A stretch of 43,158 nt of DNA from Candidatus Bathyarchaeota archaeon (GTDB taxonomy: Archaea > Thermoproteota > Bathyarchaeia > 40CM-2-53-6 > JALHTG01): NCBI GenBank assembly GCA_022865705.1, contig JALHTG010000056.1:1-43158 (forward strand), read 5' to 3'. The notes beneath the pieces are model-generated. The model was not told the DNA's origin. It worked only from the letters and a program-made list of their open reading frames with translations, and searched no databases. This document shows, piece after piece, positions 31,466 to 38,141 of the stretch. Position 1 is the first letter of the stretch, and each line of letters opens with the position of its first letter. The position numbers were made by a program, and so were the translations under genes.

Positions 31466-32887
31466 ATGATCGAACGTTTACCTACTGGAGTTGACGGTCT
31501 AGATCCTTTGATCGGAGGGGGTATTCCAAGAGGAAGCCTTATTCTGCTTGCTGGAGAGCCTGGAACTGGCAAGACGCTGTTTGCATCAAGATTTCTTTGT
31601 CGGGGCGCCACTCGATATGGCGAAAACGGCATCTACGTCTCATTTTTGGAAGGAAAGGAGACGCTCATTGCGAATCTCTCTGGATTCTGCGATCAAGACC
31701 ATGCTAAGCTTGACAAGGATGGAAAGTTTAGGATTCTTGATCTTGTGGCAACGAAAGAAGGCGGCATCTCAGCTACTCTGGAGATAATCTTGGATGAGAT
31801 ACATGCGCTCAAGGCTAAGCGACTTGTCATAGATTCTTTCTCAGCCATGGCTCAAGCCTTCAAGGAGCCCATAGACGCCAGAATTGTACTGCACACAATT
31901 CTAAGCTACATGGTCAGGCAGGCCGGGTGTACAACCCTACTCATAGTTGAGACGCCGACTGGAACGAAAGGCTTGGGGCTGGGCATGGAAGAGTTTGTGG
32001 CTGACGGTGTCATTGTTCTCGGGAGAAGAAAGATTGCGGGTAGGTTGGTCAGGAAACTGGAAATCATCAAACTCCGAGGAACCAGGATAGACACACCTAG
32101 TCACCCGTTCACATTGGAAGGGGGACCCACGGTCATTCCCCCATTCTCACACGAATCATTAGGACAGCTGAAGAGGATGGAGCATGTCCCTGATTCTGAT
32201 GGCCATTTCTCTACTGGAAACAGATCGCTTGACAAGATACTTGGAGGGTTCCCGAAGGGATCCTTGGTGCTTCTCGAAGCAGGTGAGGCAGTTCCCCTGT
32301 CAGCCTATGGTTTTCTGACATATCCCATTGTTGCGAATTTTCTGAACGCCAAATCTCCGCTTGTTGGAATACAGTCTTTGGGAGCTGACCCAGCGATGAC
32401 CTATGAGAGATGGAAGGCTGTTGCGGGAGAGAATGCGGCATATGGTAGATCTGTTGGGAGACTACGGTTTGGTGCAGAAGAGCAGAGGCCTTACTTGGTC
32501 TCTCTGAGGAGCGAGAGGCCTGAGGAGAGAATGGCAGAGTACTTGGAGGCAGGGGCTAGGCTGAGGGAGCAAACTGGGAAGCCCGTCCTATGGTGGGTTG
32601 CCCTAGATCACTTTGTCGACATCTTTGGCGCTGAATATGCTGAGAGGGCGTTGAGTGAGCTATCGATGAATGTCATCCGCAACAGAGAACTCGCGGTAGC
32701 ACTTGCAAAACCTGGATTGGGGGATATCACAAGAAGCGCCAGCAATGTCGCGGCGATTCATCTTCGCGTATTTGACAGAGATGGAGGCGTTCTTCTGTAC
32801 GGAGTGAAGCCCAGAACTCCCTTATACGCCATGACGGTTGATGTTGAAAAAGGAGCAAGTTCCGTTTCTTTCACTTCCATGGTATAG
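31466..32887 (+). CDS. KaiC-like RecA-superfamily ATPase, second domain degenerate
   Basis: 473-residue archaeal KaiC-type protein with two RecA-like domains. Domain 1: Walker A GEPGTGKT (residues 30-37), Walker B RLVIDSFS, and the KaiC segment GLGLGMEEFVADGVIVL plus KLRGTRIDTPSHPF. Domain 2 starts at STGNRSLDKILGGFPKGS, but its Walker A place reads LLEAGEAVPLSA and cannot bind ATP; the Walker B-like VLWWVALDHFV is kept. Such proteins work as ATP-dependent signalling switches. It is followed 34 bases later by a NitrOD5-like gene in the same direction, the usual partner type of archaeal KaiC systems. Confidence 0.9.
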   Translation: MIERLPTGVDGLDPLIGGGIPRGSLILLAGEPGTGKTLFASRFLCRGATRYGENGIYVSFLEGKETLIANLSGFCDQDHAKLDKDGKFRILDLVATKEGGISATLEIILDEIHALKAKRLVIDSFSAMAQAFKEPIDARIVLHTILSYMVRQAGCTTLLIVETPTGTKGLGLGMEEFVADGVIVLGRRKIAGRLVRKLEIIKLRGTRIDTPSHPFTLEGGPTVIPPFSHESLGQLKRMEHVPDSDGHFSTGNRSLDKILGGFPKGSLVLLEAGEAVPLSAYGFLTYPIVANFLNAKSPLVGIQSLGADPAMTYERWKAVAGENAAYGRSVGRLRFGAEEQRPYLVSLRSERPEERMAEYLEAGARLREQTGKPVLWWVALDHFVDIFGAEYAERALSELSMNVIRNRELAVALAKPGLGDITRSASNVAAIHLRVFDRDGGVLLYGVKPRTPLYAMTVDVEKGASSVSFTSMV

Positions 32888-32921
32888 CTTGATCCACGAT
32901 TTGATGGATTGACTCGGCGGG

Positions 32922-33233
32922 TTGGTGGAATCGATTAAGGATGATTTCAAGAGGGCTCTGTTGGAGGCAGTTGACGAGGGGCTTCTTCTCATGGGTGAAG
33001 GCTCTAGACATGTGATCTACTATCATGCTGAGAGAAGCCATCATGTGAAACGTGAGGAGATTCCCGAGAAGTATGAAGCCTTCCACGAGGGTCTACAGGC
33101 GCTTCTAGGGACAGGGGCCAAGGTTCCTGAGAAACTGATCGCCAAGAAGCTCTACAACAAGCTTGGCTTGAGCTTCATAGACGGCAAGAACTGGACACTG
33201 GTCGACTATATCAAACACGCAAAGAGAACCTAG
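32922..33233 (+). CDS. NitrOD5-like output domain protein
   Basis: 103-residue protein: LEAVDEGLLLMGEGSRHVIYYHAERSHHVKREEIPEKYEAFHEGLQALLGTGAKVPEKLIAKKLYNKLGLSF. This pattern fits the NitrOD5 output domain described in thaumarchaeal signalling proteins (recognised from memory). It sits just after the KaiC-like ATPase, so it is probably its output partner or a sensor of the same switch. GTG or ATG starts near 32922 are possible; the one used lies close to GGCGGGTTGG. Confidence 0.75.
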   Translation: MVESIKDDFKRALLEAVDEGLLLMGEGSRHVIYYHAERSHHVKREEIPEKYEAFHEGLQALLGTGAKVPEKLIAKKLYNKLGLSFIDGKNWTLVDYIKHAKRT

Positions 33234-33347
33234 CCTGTTCGAGCGTGCTCTGTCAACGAATTCCTCTCAAACCTGTTTCTGGCCTGGAGCAAGCTTCTGA
33301 CTCAATTCATATATCTCACACGAACCGTATGAAACCGTCGAGAGGTA

Positions 33348-33539
33348 ATGGGCCAAGAAAGACTGTGCGAGATATTGGGAACCGCAGGGAGTATCTGGTT
33401 TTCAGTCAGCTTGTTCCTCTTCATTGTTTCGCCGAGCGATAGGTTGTCCCTCTTCTGGATGATTAATATTGCAGTTGGCACAGTCTTTTTTCTTCTGGCC
33501 GGAGTCTGGAAGAAGAGACTCCGCAAAACAACAAGCTAG
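33348..33539 (+). CDS. Small two-helix membrane protein
   Basis: 63 residues: short polar N-terminus (MGQERLCEILGTAG), helix IWFSVSLFLFIVSPS, helix LFWMINIAVGTVFFLLAGVW and a basic tail KKRLRKTTS. GAGAGGTA precedes the ATG at 33348 as a ribosome site. No family recognised. It lies downstream of the KaiC/NitrOD5 pair in the same direction. Confidence 0.6.
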   Translation: MGQERLCEILGTAGSIWFSVSLFLFIVSPSDRLSLFWMINIAVGTVFFLLAGVWKKRLRKTTS

Positions 33540-33573
33540 GGAAGCAGAGCCAAGCCCCGTACTGAGGGAGCGT

Positions 33574-33583
33574 AGCGCGCGCT
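33574..33583. repeat. GC palindrome AGCGCGCGCT
   Basis: Perfect ten-base palindrome between the small membrane protein gene and the zinc-ribbon gene, a few bases from the latter's stop codon. Confidence 0.75.
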
Positions 33584-33589
33584 TAGCGC

Positions 33590-33706
33590 TTACCAGTTCA
33601 ATGTCGATCTTCTCAGTCTGACGTTGCAGTACGGGCACGTGGACTGGTATTCAGAGAACTGAATTCTACATTTAGGGCAGTAATAGGCCATTGCAAGGTC
33701 GTTCAT
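33590..33706 (-). CDS. Zinc-ribbon microprotein (38 aa)
   Basis: Reverse-strand frame of 38 residues: MNDLAMAYYCPKCRIQF, then SEYQSTCPYCNVRLRRSTLNW. Two CxxC pairs (CPKC and CPYC) make one zinc site. An in-frame ATG at 33718 could add four residues. Downstream of the stop is AGCGCGCGCT (33574-33583) and upstream, after about 75 bases, another GC element (33793-33798), so this small gene is bracketed by the elements. Function unknown; compare the 32-residue protein at 30323-30421. Confidence 0.75.
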   Translation of the reverse strand: MNDLAMAYYCPKCRIQFSEYQSTCPYCNVRLRRSTLNW

Positions 33707-33861
33707 ACGGGTGCGCATCGAGTATTTAGATTAGAGAAGCACTTTCTACGAACTGGGTTCCCCAACGCAATTAATCCGAAGCCGTCAGACGTGCGCGCTG
33801 CTGGATAGTCAGCCGGAACGATAGTTATTGCCCATTACGAACATCCGCAATAAGCTCGAAT

Positions 33862-33869
33862 AGCGCGCG
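33862..33869. repeat. GC-alternating element at Lon break
   Basis: AGCGCGCG overlapping the stop codon TAG (33861-33863) that ends the upstream reading in this frame; the Lon similarity begins immediately after it. Confidence 0.75.
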
Positions 33870-34313
33870 AATGTAACAAGACTCTCCATGATGAACACGG
33901 ATGTCATAGTCACTGTGACAGCTGACTGGAGTGTTGAGCCGGTTGATGGACCGAGCGCCGGGGCCGCAATTACATTGGCAATAATAGCAGCAGTTAGAAA
34001 CCAGACTCTTCGAAAAGACGTCTTCGTGTCCAGAACAATCAATCCCAATCAGACCATAGGGCCGGTCGGAGGATTGGAGTACAAGGCTGTGGCAGCAGCG
34101 GAGAAAGGTGCGGCAATATTTCTTGTTCCCAAGGGACAAAGCGTGGTGACTGTGTACAAGCCTGTTGAACTGACCTCTACCCAAGGCGTGAGAGTAATCG
34201 CTTACGAAATCACGAAGGTTGATTTGGAGAGCCTGCTCAAAGAACGTGGCTACCGAGTCACTGTTGCAGAGGTCTCAACTATCCAAGAGGCTTATTTCAT
34301 CTTCACAAAGTAA
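33864..34313 (+). pseudogene. Lon-type S16 serine protease domain, C-terminal remnant
   Basis: The frame opens right after a stop inside TAGCGCGCG (33861-33869) and reads NVTRLSMMNTDVIVTVTA, then PVDGPSAGAAITLAIIAAVRNQTLRKDVFVSRTINPNQTIGPVGGLEYKAVAAAEKGAAIFLVPKGQ. This is the S16 (Lon) proteolytic domain with its catalytic Ser in DGPSAGA and Lys in GLEYKA. Related archaeal proteins are several hundred residues long with a preceding domain and sometimes a membrane helix. The missing part would begin exactly at the GC element. The domain itself could still fold; an ATG at 33888 exists but has no ribosome site. Another GC element (34330-34337) follows the stop by 17 bases. Confidence 0.8.
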
Positions 34314-34369
34314 CTGCCAGTGCCAGATAGCGCGCGCCCGATTATTCAAGGACGGTCATTCGCTTTTTC

Positions 34370-34837
34370 CTATATCAGTCGGTGATCTTCCTTTACGGTG
34401 GCTAAGACTACGTGCGTATTGGTTCTCTCCACAAACGGCATGGCAAGTAAGCCCTTTGTGAAGTCGCTCAGCTCTTTTCTATTCTTGAACTTGGCAATTG
34501 CTATTGCGTCCGTAGACCCGGTCACATCGTAGACAGCACATACATTCGGTATCTTTCCGATTTGTTTCTCCATTTCCAGCAACTTGCCCTTGGAAACGGT
34601 TATCTCTGTTACGACGGTCAGTTCGTAGCCAAGTCTTTCATGGTCGAGTACAGCAGAATATCCTTTGATTATTCCCTCTTGCTTCATTCTTCTTATCTTG
34701 GCTATGACGGTTCCAACTGAGACTCCTGTCTTCCTTGCCATTTGCCTGCTGGAAACTCTTGCATCCACCAAGAGATTCTCTAGAATCTTGACATCTGTCT
34801 GATCCAACTCCGCCGACACCCTCTGCTTTCTATACAT
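34370..34837 (-). CDS. Lrp/AsnC-family transcriptional regulator
   Basis: 155-residue Lrp-type regulator: HTH LDQTDVKILENLLVDARVSSRQMARKTGVSVGTVIAKIRRMKQEGIIKGYSAVLD, and a RAM domain with EKQIGKIPNVCAVYDVTGSTDAIAIAKFKN. Start ATG 34837 is preferred; GTG 34849 is possible. It is divergent from the small gene at 34924 and a TATA-like stretch (34893-34902) can act in both directions. It lies 350 bases from the glutamate synthase operon and might control it, since Lrp proteins sense amino acids (inference). Confidence 0.88.
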   Translation of the reverse strand: MYRKQRVSAELDQTDVKILENLLVDARVSSRQMARKTGVSVGTVIAKIRRMKQEGIIKGYSAVLDHERLGYELTVVTEITVSKGKLLEMEKQIGKIPNVCAVYDVTGSTDAIAIAKFKNRKELSDFTKGLLAMPFVERTNTHVVLATVKEDHRLI

Positions 34838-34892
34838 TCCTCCAACCACCAGGCGTTTTGATGAACACCTGTCTAAGAATCATCAGCGCAAT

Positions 34893-34902
34893 CTTATATA
34901 TG
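34893..34902 (+). promoter_or_regulatory. TATA box of the small gene at 34924
   Basis: CTTATATATG, centred about 27 bases before ATG 34924; supports a leaderless start for the frame that is later broken by a GC tract. Confidence 0.6.
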
Positions 34903-34923
34903 TTTATGGAGTATTCCTCTGCC

Positions 34924-35156
34924 ATGGCATACGACCGAACCGGAAAGCCAGAAGCATGGGCACCAGACATCGGGCGCAAAGAGCAGGTAAGAGCAGATCT
35001 GAGCGGAGTTGCGCGCGCGAGGTAGGACAGTTGCTGAATGGAGAAATAGACATCGAAGAAATCTCTCCGCCGAGGCTTTTCACAGTAATGGGTGTGGCTT
35101 CAATATACGCCACGATTGCTGAAGATGGTTTCGAAAAGATTAGCGCCGCACATTAG
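34924..35156 (+). pseudogene. Small gene frameshifted at a GC tract
   Basis: The frame from ATG 34924 reads MAYDRTGKPEAWAPDIGRKE, then QVRADLSG, and meets GCGCGCGCG (35011-35019), ending at a TAG right after. In another frame, downstream of the tract, the sequence continues plausibly as EVGQLLNGEIDIEEISPPRLFTVMGVASIYATIAEDGFEKISAAH to 35156. Removing one GC pair from the tract joins the two halves into a 76-residue protein without a stop. So the tract seems to have gained a dinucleotide (or switches length). The function is unknown. Confidence 0.6.
35011..35019. repeat. Dinucleotide tract GCGCGCGCG inside a small gene
   Basis: Alternating GC tract at the point where the reading frame of the small gene at 34924 breaks; a change of one GC unit switches the frame. 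Confidence 0.7.
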
Positions 35157-35160
35157 ATCA

Positions 35161-35167
35161 ATATAAC
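35161..35167 (+). promoter_or_regulatory. TATA box of the glutamate synthase operon
   Basis: ATATAAC, about 27 bases before ATG 35191, consistent with a leaderless operon transcript. Confidence 0.55.
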
Positions 35168-35190
35168 ACCTCTCATTTGGTTGCGTTTCT

Positions 35191-36591
35191 ATGGCGATTG
35201 ATGAGAAGAAAAATCGACGAGTGTCCGAGCACTATGTGAGGTATCACATCGAAACAAAAGAAACTCCTCCGTTGGCCAATCTGCCTTCAAAATTCAAAAT
35301 AAGACGGCTCAACAACTGTCTTGACGTTGGGGAATGCGCCGAAGTCTCCATATATGAAGTCCATAAAATGATGGCGGAGAAGAAAATCTCAGAGCCTATT
35401 GAAGATCGATGCCGGGGATGTTTCCTCTGCTACCTGAGATGCCCTGAGAATGCTATCATCATGCAAATGAATCCGGAATTCAAGAAACTGGGGAACTCCT
35501 ATTTTACTCCTGAGAGAATGGAAACAATCTATTTTGAAGCGGAAACAGGCAGGGTTCCCGTATCTGGAACCGGGTACGGAGGGCCTTTCTCAGGAAAAGG
35601 CTTCGATGGCATGTGGTTCGACTTCTCTGAGATCGTCAGACCGACAAGAGATGGAATCCACGGAAGAGAGTATATCTCAACTTCGGTGGATCTGGGAAGA
35701 AAACCTGCATATCTGCAGTTCAGCAAGGATGGGAGACTGCTTTCAGACAGTCCAAGAACCATAGAGATTCCCATACCGATGATTTTGGATGCTCCACTCG
35801 CGTGCGGAAACAAGGAAAACCTTCTATTGAGTCTAGCGAAAGCGGCTACTAAGCTTGAGACTTTTGCCATCGTCGATGCCAGAGATTACTCTTCGGATCT
35901 TCTGCCTTTTAAGTCAAATCTGATACCGAGAATTCGCGCTGACGAGGTGGATCAGTTTGCGGATCTGACTGGAATCTCAAGAATAGTGGAAGTTGACTTC
36001 AAGAATGACTACGATGCGATGGATCCGATTGAGAACGTAAGAAGAAGGAACCCATCCGCCCTGATATCCTCTCGTTTTCCTTATGATGAGAGGTCTTGTG
36101 AGCAGACTGAAGCCTTGGTCAAGATTGGGAGCGACATAGCACACTACTACGTAGAAGAGGAGATCGTTGAGAAAGATCCAGACATACTCAAGAGGGCCAT
36201 ACAATCAGTTCACTCCTATCTCGTTGACAGAAACATTCGAGATTCCATTACTTTGGTTCATGGGGGAGGAATAGCTGAGGTGGCGCATGTTTCCAAGTCA
36301 ATGATTGTGGGAGCGGATGTGGTTTCGGTTGGACTTGCCTACCAGATCGCATTGGGATGCAGAGTCTGCTATGGAGACAAACACGCATCAGACTGCAGGA
36401 TGGGAGTGAAGGCCGAAGAAACCGAACTGGCCATTCAGCGAATCACAAATCTGATGGGATCATGGAGGGACCAACTCCTAGAAGTCTTGGGAGGAATGGG
36501 ACTACGTGAAGTAAGAAGGCAGAGAGGCGAAATTGGCAGAGCGATATTCCATGAAGATCTTGAGAAGAGAATCTTCGGGGGCGGAGAATAA
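35191..36591 (+). CDS. Glutamate synthase-related Fe-S protein, degenerate FMN-barrel paralogue
   Basis: 466-residue first gene of the glutamate synthase operon. N-terminal ferredoxin-like part has CLDVGEC and CRGCFLCYLRCPE (one [4Fe-4S] pattern CxxCxxCxxxC). The rest resembles the FMN barrel of the third gene's partner, with an end cluster GCRVCYGDKHASDCRMG like the 3Fe-4S site, and VHGGGIAEVAHVSKSMIVGAD as the phosphate-binding segment. However, the GAKPGxGG loop and GGTGA segment that hold flavin and substrate in the active enzyme are absent. It is probably a structural or electron-carrying partner, not a second active site (inference). Confidence 0.85.
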   Translation: MAIDEKKNRRVSEHYVRYHIETKETPPLANLPSKFKIRRLNNCLDVGECAEVSIYEVHKMMAEKKISEPIEDRCRGCFLCYLRCPENAIIMQMNPEFKKLGNSYFTPERMETIYFEAETGRVPVSGTGYGGPFSGKGFDGMWFDFSEIVRPTRDGIHGREYISTSVDLGRKPAYLQFSKDGRLLSDSPRTIEIPIPMILDAPLACGNKENLLLSLAKAATKLETFAIVDARDYSSDLLPFKSNLIPRIRADEVDQFADLTGISRIVEVDFKNDYDAMDPIENVRRRNPSALISSRFPYDERSCEQTEALVKIGSDIAHYYVEEEIVEKDPDILKRAIQSVHSYLVDRNIRDSITLVHGGGIAEVAHVSKSMIVGADVVSVGLAYQIALGCRVCYGDKHASDCRMGVKAEETELAIQRITNLMGSWRDQLLEVLGGMGLREVRRQRGEIGRAIFHEDLEKRIFGGGE

Positions 36592-38141
36592 TGCAAGGAC
36601 AATCTCTTCTCTTTTTAATGCCAGAAACGAAGCCCGCACCTAAGATCTACCAAGAGAAAAAGGAGAATACCATAGAAAAGTATGAAGTCACAATAGATAG
36701 AACCAAGTGCAATACGTGCGGTGCTTGCATAGAAGCTTGCACAGCATATATCGGGTCCGCACAAATCAACTATGAGGCTTTTAGCAAAACGGACGGATAT
36801 TTTCGCGTCCATAACTCAAACTCTTCTTGCAGTGGATGCTTGAACTGCGTGAAGTGCTGTCAGCATGGGGCACTCTCAGTTCAGTTGAGCCCACAGTATC
36901 TTGCTCTGGGTGACCCGCGTTGGACAGCTGATTTGATACTGTCAACATGGCGGCAGGCCGAAACGGGAAAATCCTCGGGCAAATATGAGGATAGAATTGG
37001 AGACTCCGGCGGAGGCTTCGACAGAATAAGATTCGAGTTTGAGTTGACCAAGGAACCAAGCCCCAATGACAAATCGCTGTGTGAAATGGATACTTCAATA
37101 GTACTGAACAAAAGAAGAGACGGGAGGCCAGAGATAGAGCTGCCCGTTCCAGTCTATGGGGGAGATATGTCATTTGGCTCGGTTAGTCTGAATGTCATGC
37201 TTTCAAGAGCAATGGCCGCCAAAGCTTGGAACATCTTCACTAGCACAGGGGAGGGAGGCTACCCAGACGAGCTGATTGCTTACAAGGACCACGTGATAAC
37301 GCAGGTTGCCACTGGTCATTTTGGTGTGAACGCCGAAACCATCAAAAGAGCAAGGATTGTTGTGCTAAAGTATGCTCAAGGCGCCAAGCCAGGTTTGGGT
37401 GGTCACCTGCTTGCTGACAAGGTCACCCCCGAAGTTGCAAGGATCCGCGAAGTAGTCCCGAACATAAGCTTGTTTTCTCCTTTCCCATTTCACAACGTCT
37501 ACTCTGTTGAAGACCACTATCGCCATGTTCAGCTATTCAAAGACATGAATCCCCAGGCTCTTGTCTCCGTCAAAGTCTCTACGCCCACAGACGTTGATAT
37601 GGTCGCAATCGGCAGCTACTATGCTGGAGCCAACATCCTGCAGATAGATGGCGGTTATGGGGGAACCGGAGCTGCTCCAGACATAGCTAAGAAAAACATT
37701 GCCATGCCAATCGAATATGCAATCCCCATCGTCCACAGCTATCTGGTCAAAGAAGACGTAAGGGACGAAATAACGATAATGGCTAGTGGTGGGATTCGAA
37801 CAGCTTTTGACGTTGCCAAAGCAATCGCCTTAGGCGCTGACGGAGCAGTCATCGGAACTTCTGAACTGGTTGCCCTAGGATGCAAGAGATGCGAGAACTG
37901 TGAAAGGGGCAGAGGCTGTCCGTCGGGAATTGCAACAACTGACCCAGTACTAATGCATTCAATTGATCCAACTTGGGGAGCCCAAAGAATAGTCAACATG
38001 TATCATTCGTGGAAAAAACAGTGGGACTACATTCTGTCGAGACTTAGCCTTGAGAACATCAGAGAACTCCGCCCGAAAGATGAGGTCAAGTTCAGGAAAG
38101 GCCGATTCAACAACCTCGTTCATCTCGACCACCTTGGATGA
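36591..38141 (+). CDS. gltB: Glutamate synthase FMN/Fe-S central domain protein
   Basis: 516-residue archaeal glutamate synthase synthase-domain. N-terminus: two ferredoxin-type groups, CNTCGACIEAC and CSGCLNCVKCC. Barrel landmarks: AQGAKPGLGGHLLADKVTPEVARIREV, SLFSPFPFHNVYSVEDHYRHVQLFKD, GGYGGTGAAPDIAKKN, ASGGIRTAFDVAKAIALGADGAVIG and the 3Fe-4S cysteines GCKRCENCERGRGCPSGIAT. It combines 2-oxoglutarate with ammonia to glutamate, fed by the amidotransferase gene after it. The ATG overlaps the upstream stop by one base (TAATG), so the two are coupled. Confidence 0.93.
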   Translation: MQGQSLLFLMPETKPAPKIYQEKKENTIEKYEVTIDRTKCNTCGACIEACTAYIGSAQINYEAFSKTDGYFRVHNSNSSCSGCLNCVKCCQHGALSVQLSPQYLALGDPRWTADLILSTWRQAETGKSSGKYEDRIGDSGGGFDRIRFEFELTKEPSPNDKSLCEMDTSIVLNKRRDGRPEIELPVPVYGGDMSFGSVSLNVMLSRAMAAKAWNIFTSTGEGGYPDELIAYKDHVITQVATGHFGVNAETIKRARIVVLKYAQGAKPGLGGHLLADKVTPEVARIREVVPNISLFSPFPFHNVYSVEDHYRHVQLFKDMNPQALVSVKVSTPTDVDMVAIGSYYAGANILQIDGGYGGTGAAPDIAKKNIAMPIEYAIPIVHSYLVKEDVRDEITIMASGGIRTAFDVAKAIALGADGAVIGTSELVALGCKRCENCERGRGCPSGIATTDPVLMHSIDPTWGAQRIVNMYHSWKKQWDYILSRLSLENIRELRPKDEVKFRKGRFNNLVHLDHLG

